12,568 bases of DNA from an uncultured Oscillospiraceae bacterium (GTDB lineage: Bacteria; Bacillota; Clostridia; Oscillospirales; Acutalibacteraceae). Below the pieces are notes generated by a model that saw only the letters and a list, made by a program, of their open reading frames with translations, made no database searches and was not told the origin of the DNA. The DNA lies in assembly GCA_902478605.1 (NCBI GenBank), contig CABSLQ010000074.1, forward strand, positions 1 through 12,568. Direction: 5' to 3'. How positions within the stretch are numbered: position 1 is the first letter of the stretch; every line of letters starts with the position of its first letter. This document shows positions 1 to 7,477 of this stretch, piece by piece. Made by a program: the position numbers and the translations under genes.

Positions 1-347
1 TGTCCTTCATCGCCCAGCGGGCCGCCAAGCTCAGCGGATCGGGCATCGGCATCGGGATTCAGTCCAAAGGGACGACGGTCATCCATCAGAAGGACCTGTT
101 CCCGCTGACCAATCTGGAGCTGTTCCCGCAGGCGCCGCTCATCACGCTGGATATTTACCGCCAGATCGGCAAGAACGCCGCGCGGTACGCCAAGGGGCAG
201 TCCCCTGTGCCGATTGCGGTCGCCAATGACTTCATGGTGCGGCCGAAGTATCAGGCGCGCGCGGCCATCCTGCATATCAAGGAAACCGAACACATCGTGG
301 AGGGCGCGCCTCCGGTGGAACTGGAGGTGACCTGGCAGCATGGCTGA
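1..347 (+). CDS. pduD: Propanediol/glycerol dehydratase medium subunit PduD, C-terminal part (5' end outside window)
   Basis: Reading from base 3, an open frame of 114 codons runs to TGA at 345-347. It has no start in the window, so this is the C-terminal half of a longer protein. The peptide contains KLSGSGIGIGIQSKGTT, NLELFPQAPL, YRQIGKNAARYA and MVRPKYQARAA, which match the end of the beta (medium) subunit of B12-dependent diol dehydratase as I know it from PduD. The family is part of the alpha2-beta2-gamma2 enzyme that converts 1,2-propanediol to propionaldehyde, or glycerol to 3-hydroxypropionaldehyde. It ends inside pduE with an 8-base overlap (340-347), which suggests translational coupling. 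The catalytic large subunit gene pduC is expected immediately upstream, outside the window. Diol and glycerol dehydratase cannot be told apart from this fragment. Confidence 0.95.
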   Translation, partial: SFIAQRAAKLSGSGIGIGIQSKGTTVIHQKDLFPLTNLELFPQAPLITLDIYRQIGKNAARYAKGQSPVPIAVANDFMVRPKYQARAAILHIKETEHIVEGAPPVELEVTWQHG

Positions 348-852
348 TGCAATGGAACAACTGATCGCCAAGATCACCCGCGAATTGCTCGAGCAGCAGG
401 GCGGGGACGCGCAGCCGGCGCCCGCACCGGCGAACGGTTTCACGGTGGCGGATTATCCGCTGCTGGAAAAGCACCCGGAGGTGGTGCGCACCCCGACGGA
501 TAAGCCGATTGACGCCATTACGATGGAGGCCGTGCGGCAGGGGGCGGTGACCGGGGAGGATTTGCGCATTTCCCGGGACATGCTGCTCCGGCAGGCCGAG
601 GTAGCCGAAAGCGCCGGGAAAAAGCAGGTGGCCGAAAACCTGCGCCGGGCGGCCGAAATGACCGCCGTACCCGACGCCACGGTTATCGAAATGTACGACC
701 GGCTGCGCCCCAACCGCGCAACCAAGGCCCAGCTCGTGGATATGGCGGATACGCTGGAAAAGGAATACCATGCGCCCATGCTGGCGCGGCTGGTCCGCGA
801 AGCGGTGGACATCTACGAAAAGCGGGGCATTCTGCTGCCGGAGAACGGCTGA
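340..852 (+). CDS. pduE: Propanediol/glycerol dehydratase small subunit PduE
   Basis: This 170-residue protein is close to the roughly 173 residues usual for PduE. It is the gamma subunit of adenosylcobalamin-dependent diol dehydratase. After a variable Ala/Pro linker (residues about 23-34) come family blocks: DYPLLEKHPE, a TPTDKPIDAIT segment, GEDLRISRDMLLRQAEVAE, and the helical end RPNRATKAQLVDMADTLE followed by LVREAVDIYEKRG. The ATG at 340 overlaps the end of pduD by 8 bases. Residues about 5-19 (MEQLIAKITRELLEQ) form an amphipathic helix resembling the encapsulation peptides of PduP, PduL and the alcohol dehydrogenase downstream, so the N-terminus may help dock the dehydratase in the compartment lumen (inference). 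No truncation is seen. pduG follows after 58 bases. Confidence 0.96.
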   Translation: MADAMEQLIAKITRELLEQQGGDAQPAPAPANGFTVADYPLLEKHPEVVRTPTDKPIDAITMEAVRQGAVTGEDLRISRDMLLRQAEVAESAGKKQVAENLRRAAEMTAVPDATVIEMYDRLRPNRATKAQLVDMADTLEKEYHAPMLARLVREAVDIYEKRGILLPENG

Positions 853-910
853 CGGACCGGCAGATACCGCAGAAAACATAAGGCCGCAGGGCAGAAAGGC
901 GGTGAGGCGT

Positions 911-2731
911 ATGGCGGGACGCGTTGTGGCGGGGATGGATATCGGCAATTCCACCACCGAAGTCATTCTGATGGAAAAGCTCGAAAACGACGAAAGCCGC
1001 TATGTGGCCGGTGCCATGACGCCCACCACCGGCGTCAAGGGGACGCCCGAAAACGTAAAAGGCTGCGTCGAGGCGCTGGACGACGCGCTTCGGCAGGCTG
1101 GCCTGCAGTATGCCGATGTGGCGCAGATACGATTGAATCAGGCCGCGCCGGTCATCAGCGATTTGTCGATGGACACGGTCAGCGAGACCAACGTCATCGG
1201 CTCCGCCATGATTGGACATAACCCGGATACCCCGGGCGGCGAAGGCCTGGCCCTTGGCAAAACCCTTCCCATTGACCGCCTGGAACGGGGGGCGGGTGAT
1301 GTCGTCGTGCTGGTGGATGCCGATTGCCCCTATTACCGGGCGGCGGAGCTTATCAACCGGGCGCCGCCCGACTGCCGGGTGGTGGCCGCCATCTGCCGCA
1401 AGGACGACGGCGTGCTCATCGCCAACCGGCTGAAAACCATCATCCCCATTGTGGATGAGGTTGTCCATCTGGAAAAGGTGGAAATCGGCGTGCCTGCCGC
1501 CGTGGAGGTGGCGAAAAACGGGGAGAGCGTGCGCACCCTGTCCAATCCCTACGGCCTGGCCGGCCTGTTCGGCCTGACGCCGCAGGAAACGCGGGATGCC
1601 ATCCCCGTGGCGCGCAGCCTGATCGGCTGCCGGTCCGGCGTGGTGATTCGCGCCGAGGGGGCCAGCGTGACGGTAAATAAGGTCCGCGCGGGCTATGTGG
1701 ACATTCACGGCAAGAACGCCCACAGCCGCCTGGACGTCAACGAGGGGGCGGATGCCCTCATGCGCGCGGTGTCCCGCGCGGGGCAGATCGAAGATATCTA
1801 CGGAGAGCAGGGAACCAATGTCGGCGCCCTGCTGACCAGGGTAAAGGATAGCATGGCCGGTCTCACCGGCCAATCGGCTGACGAACTCCACATTGTGGAT
1901 ATGCTGGCGGCCGATACCTTTTCGTCGGTGGAGGTCGCCGGGGCGCTGGCCGGGGAATCGGCGATGGAAAATGTGGTGATGCTCGCCGCCATGGTGCAGA
2001 CAAGCCGTCTGCCGATGCAGGCCATCGCCGAGGAGCTTTCCCGCCGGACAGGGATTTTCGTGCGGGTCGCCGGCCGGGAGGCCGAGATGGCGCTGGCGGG
2101 GGCCAGAACCACGCCGGGCGCCGGGCTTCCGCTGGCCATCCTGGATTTGGGCGGCGGTTCGACCGATGCCGCGCTGGTGGATACGGACGGCAAGGTCACC
2201 GCGATTCATCATGCGGGCGCGGGCGAGATGGTCACCCGGATCATCGATCTCGAGCTGGATCTGCACGATCGCGACACGGCGGAGCTCATCAAAAAATACC
2301 CGCTGGCCAAGGTGGAAAGCCTGCTCTTTCTCCGGTTTGAGGACGGCAGCGTGAAGTTCGTCTCAGAGCCGCTTCCCCCCGCGCTGTTTGCCCGGGTGGT
2401 CATTGTGGCGGGCGACACCCTCGTGCCTGTCCAATCGGCCAAGCGGCTGTCCATTGACCGCATCGCCCTGGTGCGGCGGGAAGCCAAGCGCAAGGTGTTC
2501 GTTGCAAACGCGGAACGCGCGCTGCGAGAGGTGGCCCCTGACGGCGACCTGCGCCGCATCGGCTCGGTGGCCCTCGTGGGCGGCAGCTCGCAGGATTTTG
2601 AAATCGCCGATCTGCTCGCCGAACACCTGATGACCTATCGCATTACAACCGGGCGTGCCAATCTGCTCGGTTTTCTCCCTCCGCACAGCGCGGTGGCCCT
2701 TGGCCTCGCGCTGACGGATGAAACCATGTAA
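911..2731 (+). CDS. pduG: Diol dehydratase reactivase large subunit PduG
   Basis: This 606-residue protein matches the usual length of about 610. PduG-type reactivases use ATP to release damaged, inactive cobalamin from the dehydratase so that it can be replaced by fresh adenosylcobalamin. The ATG at 911 was chosen because it puts the signature MDIGNSTTEV at residues 9-18, as in the family, and an AGAAAGG/GGTGAGG ribosome-site region lies just before it. The frame is open further upstream to 770, but that stretch overlaps pduE and lacks family sequence. ASKHA-like phosphate-binding motifs are visible: DIGNST near residue 10, DLGGGSTDAAL at about 412-422, and LVGGSSQDFE at about 555-564. Known reactivases work with a small subunit, PduH, whose gene is usually next. 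Here pduO follows after 19 bases and no pduH is present. Confidence 0.96.
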   Translation: MAGRVVAGMDIGNSTTEVILMEKLENDESRYVAGAMTPTTGVKGTPENVKGCVEALDDALRQAGLQYADVAQIRLNQAAPVISDLSMDTVSETNVIGSAMIGHNPDTPGGEGLALGKTLPIDRLERGAGDVVVLVDADCPYYRAAELINRAPPDCRVVAAICRKDDGVLIANRLKTIIPIVDEVVHLEKVEIGVPAAVEVAKNGESVRTLSNPYGLAGLFGLTPQETRDAIPVARSLIGCRSGVVIRAEGASVTVNKVRAGYVDIHGKNAHSRLDVNEGADALMRAVSRAGQIEDIYGEQGTNVGALLTRVKDSMAGLTGQSADELHIVDMLAADTFSSVEVAGALAGESAMENVVMLAAMVQTSRLPMQAIAEELSRRTGIFVRVAGREAEMALAGARTTPGAGLPLAILDLGGGSTDAALVDTDGKVTAIHHAGAGEMVTRIIDLELDLHDRDTAELIKKYPLAKVESLLFLRFEDGSVKFVSEPLPPALFARVVIVAGDTLVPVQSAKRLSIDRIALVRREAKRKVFVANAERALREVAPDGDLRRIGSVALVGGSSQDFEIADLLAEHLMTYRITTGRANLLGFLPPHSAVALGLALTDETM

Positions 2732-2750
2732 AGGAGGCGGAGCGCAGCCC

Positions 2751-3728
2751 ATGAGCTTATATACCAAAAAGGGCGATACGGGTCGGGCGAGTACCATCAC
2801 CCGGATGAATATCCCGAAGAACAGCCCGATTTTCGAGCTGCTCGGCACGCTGGACGAATTCACATCGGCGCTGGGCGTGGCCAAACAGAAAGTGCCCTCC
2901 TCCTTGATTCCCCTGGTGGAAGAACTGCAGAGCCATGTCATCGCCCTGAGCGGCGAGCTGGCCGGCAGTGAGAAATTTGCCACGCCGGATAAGGTGCGGC
3001 AGCTGGAGGCCGCCATCGATTCGCTCACCGAAAACGCCCCGTTTGACGGGTTCATCCTTCCGGGCGCCACCGAAGGAGGCGCGGCGCTCGATGTGGCCCG
3101 GACCGTGGCCCGGCGGGCGGAACGCTGCGCGGTGGCCGCGTCCCAGACGGGCGGCATCAGCCGCGACGTGCTTGCCTGGATGAACCGGCTGTCCGACCTG
3201 CTGTATGCGCTGGCCCGCTTCTGCGATCGCACGGCAGCCGCCGCGCCCCGCGCAGCGGTACCGCATGCCGCCGTCACGGCAGGCGGGGACAAGGCACCCG
3301 CCCATCTGGAGTTGGCGGGCGACGGATTCTGCGACATGGCGAACGCTCTGTGCCGGGCGGTCCGCCTCAAAGCAAGGGAAGAGGGGCTGCGCGCGGTGGT
3401 CGCCGTGTGTGACGCGGGCGGCAACGCCGTGGCCCTCCAGCGGGACGACGACGCTTACATCGCCAGTGTGGATGTGGCGACGAATAAGGCGTTCACCGCC
3501 GTATCGCTGAAAATGACCACCGAACAGCTGGGCGCTCTGGCGCAGCCGGGGGCGCCGCTGTACGGCGTACAGAACACCAACCAGGGACGCATCGTGATTT
3601 TCGGCGGCGGCGCACCGCTTATACGCGGCGGGACCATCATCGGTGGCCTCGGCGTCAGCGGCGGGTCAGCCGAACAGGATACAGCCCTTTGTCAGTTTGG
3701 TATCCAGCTTTTTGAAAAGGAGATGTGA
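2751..3728 (+). CDS. pduO: Two-domain PduO: cob(I)alamin adenosyltransferase plus GlcG/HbpS-like domain
   Basis: This 325-residue protein transfers an adenosyl group from ATP to cob(I)alamin, making the coenzyme used by the dehydratase. Residues about 3-165 form the PduO-type adenosyltransferase: YTKKGDTG near the N-terminus (ATP-binding loop), LGTLDEF, FILPGATEGGAALDVARTVARR cut to its core LDVARTVARRAER, and the helix MNRLSDLLYALARF. After an Ala/Pro linker, residues about 185-325 form the DUF336/GlcG-HbpS-like domain, with ATNKAFTAVSLKM, APLYGVQ and the glycine-rich GGLGVSGGSAEQD. That domain binds haem or corrinoid in some relatives. The ATG at 2751 follows AAAGGAGG (2730-2737) at good spacing. 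An upstream in-frame ATG at 2718 lies inside pduG and is less likely. The loop reads TGRAST where many relatives have a KGxTSL-like sequence. The stop overlaps the possible pduP start. Confidence 0.95.
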   Translation: MSLYTKKGDTGRASTITRMNIPKNSPIFELLGTLDEFTSALGVAKQKVPSSLIPLVEELQSHVIALSGELAGSEKFATPDKVRQLEAAIDSLTENAPFDGFILPGATEGGAALDVARTVARRAERCAVAASQTGGISRDVLAWMNRLSDLLYALARFCDRTAAAAPRAAVPHAAVTAGGDKAPAHLELAGDGFCDMANALCRAVRLKAREEGLRAVVAVCDAGGNAVALQRDDDAYIASVDVATNKAFTAVSLKMTTEQLGALAQPGAPLYGVQNTNQGRIVIFGGGAPLIRGGTIIGGLGVSGGSAEQDTALCQFGIQLFEKEM

Positions 3729-5182
3729 GCCACTTGGAAATTTCTGAGTCCCAGATCGGGAAGATTGTCGAGGAAGTCCTGCGCAGCATGAAGGCGGAGG
3801 AAACGCCGGCGGCTGGGTGGGATTCCACCCAGTATCACGGGCGGAAATTCATCGGCGTTTACGACACCATGGAGGCCGCCATCGAGGCGTCATCTGCCAG
3901 CTATAAGGTGCTGCGGGAGATGTCGGTGGAACAGCGGGAAAAGATCATCACCGAAATCCGCCGGCTGACCCGGGCGGAAGCCGAAATCATGGCGGAGCTC
4001 GGCGTGGCCGAAACCGGCATGGGCCGTGTGGCGCATAAGACCGCCAAGCATATCCTCGTGGCGGATAAAACCCCCGGTACCGAGGACATTGTCTCCGAGG
4101 CCAAGACGGGGGACAACGGCCTGACCCTCATCGAGATGGCCCCCTTCGGTCTGGTGGGCAGCATCACGCCGAGCACCAACCCGAGCGAAACGGTCATCTG
4201 CAACAGCATCGGCATGATTGCGGCGGGCAACGGCGTGGTCTTCAATCCCCATCCCGGCGCCATCGCCACCTCCAACTACGCGGTCGACCTGGTCAACCGC
4301 GCCTGTGCGGCGGCGGGCGGGCCCAAGACGCTGGTCTGCTCGGTGGCGAAGCCTACACTGGAGACGGCGGCGGTGATGCAGAATCATCCGCTCATCAAGC
4401 TGCTGGTCTGCACCGGCGGTCCCGGCGTGGTCAAGGCGGTGCTTTCCTCCGGCAAAAAGGCCATCGGCGCGGGCGCGGGCAATCCCCCCGTCATTGTGGA
4501 CGACACCGCCGATATCCGCAAGGCCGCCAAGGATATCATCGACGGCTGCACCTTTGACAACAACCTGCCCTGCATCGCGGAAAAGGAATGCTTCGCGTTC
4601 AGCAATATCGCGGACGAACTGATTCATTACATGCGGCAGAACGGGGCGTATCTGCTCAGCGACGAGCAGGCGGAGGCGCTGTCCAAAATCGTGCTCGTGG
4701 ACAAAGAGGATAAAAAGACGGGCAAGGTCAAGAAGATCATCAACCGCCAATGCGTGGGCCGCGACGCGGACGTGCTGCTGGGTATGATCGGGGTTAAGGC
4801 GGACAAGGATATCCGCTGCCTCATCTACGAAACGCATTTTGATCACCTGTTTGTGCAGGAGGAGCTGATGATGCCCATTCTGCCTATCGTGCGGGTGGCC
4901 GACATTGACGAGGCGATTGACCTGGCCGTCAAGGCGGAGCACGGCAACCGCCACAGCGCCCATATGCATTCCAAAAACGTGGATCATCTCAGCCGCTTTG
5001 CCAAAGCGGTGGAAACCACCATCTTTGTGAAGAATGCGCCTTCTTATGCGGGCATCGGGTTCGGCGGTGAAGGGCATACCACCTTCACCATCGCGGGCCC
5101 CACGGGCGAGGGCATCACCTCCGCCCGCAGCTTTACCCGCAAGCGCCGCTGCGTGATGGCGGATAACTTCCGCATCATATAA
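3725..5182 (+). CDS. pduP: CoA-acylating propionaldehyde dehydrogenase PduP
   Basis: This protein of 485 residues from this start oxidises propionaldehyde with NAD+ and CoA to propionyl-CoA inside the compartment. It has the aldehyde dehydrogenase fold: a cofactor-binding half with FGLVGSITPSTNPSET (about 141-156), then GAGAGNPPVIVDD, and the catalytic cysteine in CTFDNNLPCIAEKE (Cys283, codon at 4571-4573). The first ~22 residues, including ESQIGKIVEEVLRSMK, form an amphipathic helix followed by a polar linker, which is the classic encapsulation peptide of PduP. The start is uncertain. GTG at 3725 forms a 4-base GTGA overlap with the pduO stop but sits only 2 bases after AAAAGGAG (3715-3722). 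TTG at 3734 lies 11 bases after it and would give 482 residues. Length and all active-site blocks look intact. Confidence 0.96.
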   Translation: MSHLEISESQIGKIVEEVLRSMKAEETPAAGWDSTQYHGRKFIGVYDTMEAAIEASSASYKVLREMSVEQREKIITEIRRLTRAEAEIMAELGVAETGMGRVAHKTAKHILVADKTPGTEDIVSEAKTGDNGLTLIEMAPFGLVGSITPSTNPSETVICNSIGMIAAGNGVVFNPHPGAIATSNYAVDLVNRACAAAGGPKTLVCSVAKPTLETAAVMQNHPLIKLLVCTGGPGVVKAVLSSGKKAIGAGAGNPPVIVDDTADIRKAAKDIIDGCTFDNNLPCIAEKECFAFSNIADELIHYMRQNGAYLLSDEQAEALSKIVLVDKEDKKTGKVKKIINRQCVGRDADVLLGMIGVKADKDIRCLIYETHFDHLFVQEELMMPILPIVRVADIDEAIDLAVKAEHGNRHSAHMHSKNVDHLSRFAKAVETTIFVKNAPSYAGIGFGGEGHTTFTIAGPTGEGITSARSFTRKRRCVMADNFRII

Positions 5183-5230
5183 AAAGCCAATACAAACCGT
5201 TGTCAGTAATAGAAATTGAGGTGTGAAAAC

Positions 5231-6430
5231 ATGGACTTGAATGCGAATCAGGTGGAAAGCATCGTGCGCAAGGTCCTCTCCCAGATGGGAGGCGGCGCAC
5301 CGGCGGCCGCGGCGGATATTCCCGCGACGGCGAAGGTTGCCATGCTGACCGGACCCAAAACCATCGAGGTGAAGGAATACCCCATGCCCGCGGTGGGCGA
5401 CAATGACATTCTCGTCAAGGTCGAGGGCTGCGGCGTGTGCGGCACCGACGTACACGAATGGAAAGGGGATCCCTTTGGCCTGGCGCCCGTCGTCCTTGGC
5501 CACGAGGGCACCGGCGAAATCCTGGCGTTGGGCAAGAACGTCAAATGCGACACGGCGGGCAAGCCGCTGAAGGTGGGCGACAAAATCGTCACCTCGGTCA
5601 TCAGCTGCGGCGAATGCGGCATCTGCCGCCTGCATCCCGGCAACACCAACCTGTGCGATAACCAGGGCATTTTCGGGCTTATCCCGGACAGCGCCGACAA
5701 GCACCTGAACGGCTGGTTTGCCACCCATCTGCTCATCAGCGCGAAGGGCGCGACCTATTTTGAGGTCAACGACCTCAACCTGAAGGAGCGCATGCTGCTG
5801 GAGCTGGCCTGCGTGTGTGTGCATGCCCTGAACCGCGGCAACAGCACCGGCCTTCTCAACTTCGGCAGCAAGGTGCTGATCCAGGGCTGCGGCCCGGTGG
5901 GCCTGATGATGATCGCGGTGCTGCGCGCCGCCGGCATCAACCACATCATCGCCGTGGACGGCGCCCCGGCCCGCCTCGAGATGGCGAAAAAGCTGGGCGT
6001 CAAGACCATCATCAATTTCAAGGAATGCGATACACTGGATAAGCGTGTGGCGGCCGTCAAGGCGGTCACGAACGGCATGGGCGCCGACTTTGCCTTCCAG
6101 TGCACCGGCGCGCCGCCGGCAGCGGCCGATATCTACAGCTATATCCGCCGGGGCGGCGGACTGTGTGAGATGGGCTTCTTCGTCAACAACGGCGAATGCA
6201 CCATCAACCCCCACTTCGCCCTGTGCAACAAGGAGATCAATCTGGTCGGTTCGTGGGATTACAGCGCGTCGGATTATCCCATCACCATTGCCTTCCTCAA
6301 GCAGGCGCGCGAGATGAAGATTCCGATCGAGGAGCTCATCACCCACAGCTTCCCGCTCGATCAGCTTAACGAGGCGATGGAAGTCAACGTATCCCAGAAG
6401 GGCATCAAGATTTGCTACATCGCGGAATAA
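5231..6430 (+). CDS. Zinc-type (MDR) alcohol dehydrogenase with N-terminal encapsulation peptide
   Basis: This 399-residue medium-chain dehydrogenase probably reduces the aldehyde to 1-propanol (or a diol) and regenerates NAD+ in the compartment. The catalytic zinc site is visible as GCGVCGTDVHEWKG (Cys70) and LGHEGTGE (His91, Glu92). A structural zinc site appears as Cys126, Cys129, Cys132 and Cys142, with a slightly long last spacing. The Rossmann motif is QGCGPVGLMMIAV, and the acidic residue in IIAVDGAPARLEM suggests a preference for NAD(H) over NADP(H). Residues 1-21 (NANQVESIVRKVLSQMGGG core) precede the usual MDR start and resemble PduP and PduL targeting helices. The ATG at 5231 follows GAGGTG (5218-5223) with 7 bases between. 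It occupies the role of the iron-dependent PduQ but belongs to an unrelated family. Substrate is inferred from context only. Confidence 0.9.
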   Translation: MDLNANQVESIVRKVLSQMGGGAPAAAADIPATAKVAMLTGPKTIEVKEYPMPAVGDNDILVKVEGCGVCGTDVHEWKGDPFGLAPVVLGHEGTGEILALGKNVKCDTAGKPLKVGDKIVTSVISCGECGICRLHPGNTNLCDNQGIFGLIPDSADKHLNGWFATHLLISAKGATYFEVNDLNLKERMLLELACVCVHALNRGNSTGLLNFGSKVLIQGCGPVGLMMIAVLRAAGINHIIAVDGAPARLEMAKKLGVKTIINFKECDTLDKRVAAVKAVTNGMGADFAFQCTGAPPAAADIYSYIRRGGGLCEMGFFVNNGECTINPHFALCNKEINLVGSWDYSASDYPITIAFLKQAREMKIPIEELITHSFPLDQLNEAMEVNVSQKGIKICYIAE

Positions 6431-6458
6431 GCCCGCGATGTGAGAAATGGGGCTTATT

Positions 6459-6797
6459 ATGGCGCTTGGTTTGATTGAAGTGTTCGGGTTCACCACGGCG
6501 GTCGTTGTGGCCGACGCGGTGGCGAAGGCCGCCGACGTGACCATCGTCGCGCTGGATAAAAACAAGCCGGCGGCGGGCGACGCGGCCGAGGTGCCGCTGC
6601 TCATGACGGTGAAGTTTGAGGGCGATGTCGCCGCGGTGGAAGCGGGGATGCAGGCCGGCATGGCCGAAGCGGAAAAACGGGGGATGCTCGTCACAAGCGA
6701 TCTCATCTCCCGGCAGGCGGAGGACACCGAAAAGATGGCCCGCATCAATGCCCTGGGCAAAGATAAGCTGAACACGACCTATCTCGAGGAATATTGA
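6459..6797 (+). CDS. BMC-H shell protein with long pore-side loop and C-terminal tail
   Basis: This 112-residue single-BMC-domain protein is expected to form hexameric tiles in the shell facets. The start ALGLIEVFGFTTAVVVADA is a clear BMC helix-strand opening, and GDVAAVEAGMQAGMAEAE matches the GDVGAVKAAVEAG block of PduA-like proteins. Where PduA has the pore loop KIGSG, this protein has a longer segment, DKNKPAAGDAAEVP (about residues 33-46). It also ends in a tail of about 20 residues (ARINALGKDKLNTTYLEEY). Both changes suggest a pore or partner contact unlike the other copies. ATG at 6459 was chosen because MALG matches the usual BMC-H start and GGGG lies 6 bases before it. ATG at 6447 would add four residues. 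It follows the alcohol dehydrogenase by 28 bases. I recognise the type from other anaerobes' BMCs but assign no firm symbol. Confidence 0.9.
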   Translation: MALGLIEVFGFTTAVVVADAVAKAADVTIVALDKNKPAAGDAAEVPLLMTVKFEGDVAAVEAGMQAGMAEAEKRGMLVTSDLISRQAEDTEKMARINALGKDKLNTTYLEEY

Positions 6798-6849
6798 TTT
6801 CGCAGCCAAAATAGTAAGAAAAAACTTGTAATAAAAGGAGAAAAACGGT

Positions 6850-7125
6850 ATGATGGAAGCATTGGGAATGGTAGAAACCCGCGGCCTGGTTGCCGCAATC
6901 GAAGCAGCAGACGCCATGGTGAAGGCGGCAAATGTCGTTCTGATCGGCTCTGAGAAGATCGGATCCGGCCTTGTGAGCATCATGGTACGCGGCGACGTCG
7001 GCGCCGTCAAGGCGGCAGTCGAAGCCGGCGGCGCGGCGGCATCCCGTCTGGGCGAAGTGATCGCGACCCACGTCATCCCGCGTCCGCACAATGATGTGGA
7101 GAAGCTGCTGCCCGTCCTGAAATAA
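6850..7125 (+). CDS. PduA/PduJ-like BMC-H shell protein, copy 1
   Basis: This protein of 91 residues has the length and sequence of canonical PduA/PduJ hexameric shell proteins: ALGMVETRGLVAAIEAADAM, then the pore loop KIGSGLVSIMVRGDV, then HVIPRPHNDVEKLLP. In PduA the equivalent loop lines the central pore through which diol enters. Two adjacent ATGs (6850 and 6853) are possible starts. AAAAGGAG at 6833-6840 lies 9 bases before the first. The 52-base spacer upstream is AT-rich compared with the rest of the operon, but I see no convincing promoter in it. The protein is nearly identical to the three copies at 7628-8530, differing mainly around residues 29-31 and the HND/HGD tail position, but its DNA has drifted further. 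I cannot say which copy corresponds to PduA and which to PduJ. Confidence 0.95.
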   Translation: MMEALGMVETRGLVAAIEAADAMVKAANVVLIGSEKIGSGLVSIMVRGDVGAVKAAVEAGGAAASRLGEVIATHVIPRPHNDVEKLLPVLK

Positions 7126-7146
7126 GCAGAAAGGCAACGATCGTCT

Positions 7147-7422
7147 ATGAACAAGGCCATTGCGCTTTTGGAAGTACAGGCCATGGTGGCGGCCATCACC
7201 GGCTTGGACGCGATGCTTAAGGCGGCCAACGTCCGTCTCATCCATGTGGAAAAGCGTCTGGGCGGCCGGCTGGTGACGATAGTGGTGGACGGAACGGTTT
7301 CCGACGTGACGGCCGCCGCTCAGGCCGGCCGGGAAGCGGCGGCTCAGGTGGGAAAGGTAAAGCTCTGCGAAGTGATTGCCAATCCCCATCCCGAGATTAC
7401 CAAATTCCTGTACACCGACTGA
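7147..7422 (+). CDS. Divergent BMC-H shell protein with altered pore motif
   Basis: This 91-residue single-BMC-domain protein keeps the fold pattern: AIALLEVQAMVAAITGLDAMLKAANVRL at the start, GTVSDVTAAAQAGREAAAQVG in the second helix region, and an ANPHPEITKFLY end. It is clearly diverged from its PduA-like neighbours. The pore-lining segment reads KRLGGRL instead of KIGSGL, adding positive charge near the predicted pore, and the C-terminal PRPHxDVEKLLP signature is replaced by NPHPEITKFLYTD. It lies 21 bases after copy 1. AGAAAGG at 7128-7134 precedes the ATG by 12 bases. Its expected role is a minor hexamer with different solute selectivity (inference). A PduK- or EutK-like role is unlikely because no C-terminal extra domain is present. 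Confidence 0.9.
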   Translation: MNKAIALLEVQAMVAAITGLDAMLKAANVRLIHVEKRLGGRLVTIVVDGTVSDVTAAAQAGREAAAQVGKVKLCEVIANPHPEITKFLYTD

Positions 7423-7477
7423 TTCCCATCCTATGTAACAGCAATCGGCAGCATTGCCGGAAAGGCGAGGTATCCGT

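Noticed and set aside
891..900. GCAGAAAGGC recurring at 891, 7126 and 9370 as a shared regulatory element
   Set aside because: Each copy sits at ribosome-site distance before a gene (pduG, a BMC-H, pduN), so it is adequately explained as a recurring Shine-Dalgarno context.
770..910. Upstream extension of PduG to the ATG at 770
   Set aside because: The added residues overlap pduE in another frame and lack family sequence; the start at 911 places the conserved MDIGNST motif correctly.
683..2266. A 527-codon minus-strand frame opposite pduG
   Set aside because: Low-complexity composition, no family motifs and full overlap with an intact conserved gene mark it as a shadow.
5183..5230. Promoter in the AT-rich spacer before the alcohol dehydrogenase gene
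   Set aside because: TTGTCA at about 5200 resembles a -35 box, but no -10-like sequence occurs at suitable spacing.
3890..6775. A 961-codon open frame on the minus strand
   Set aside because: It lies opposite pduP, the alcohol dehydrogenase and a BMC-H gene. Its sequence is His/Arg/Gly-rich in the way expected from the complement of a GC-rich coding strand, with no recognisable domain.
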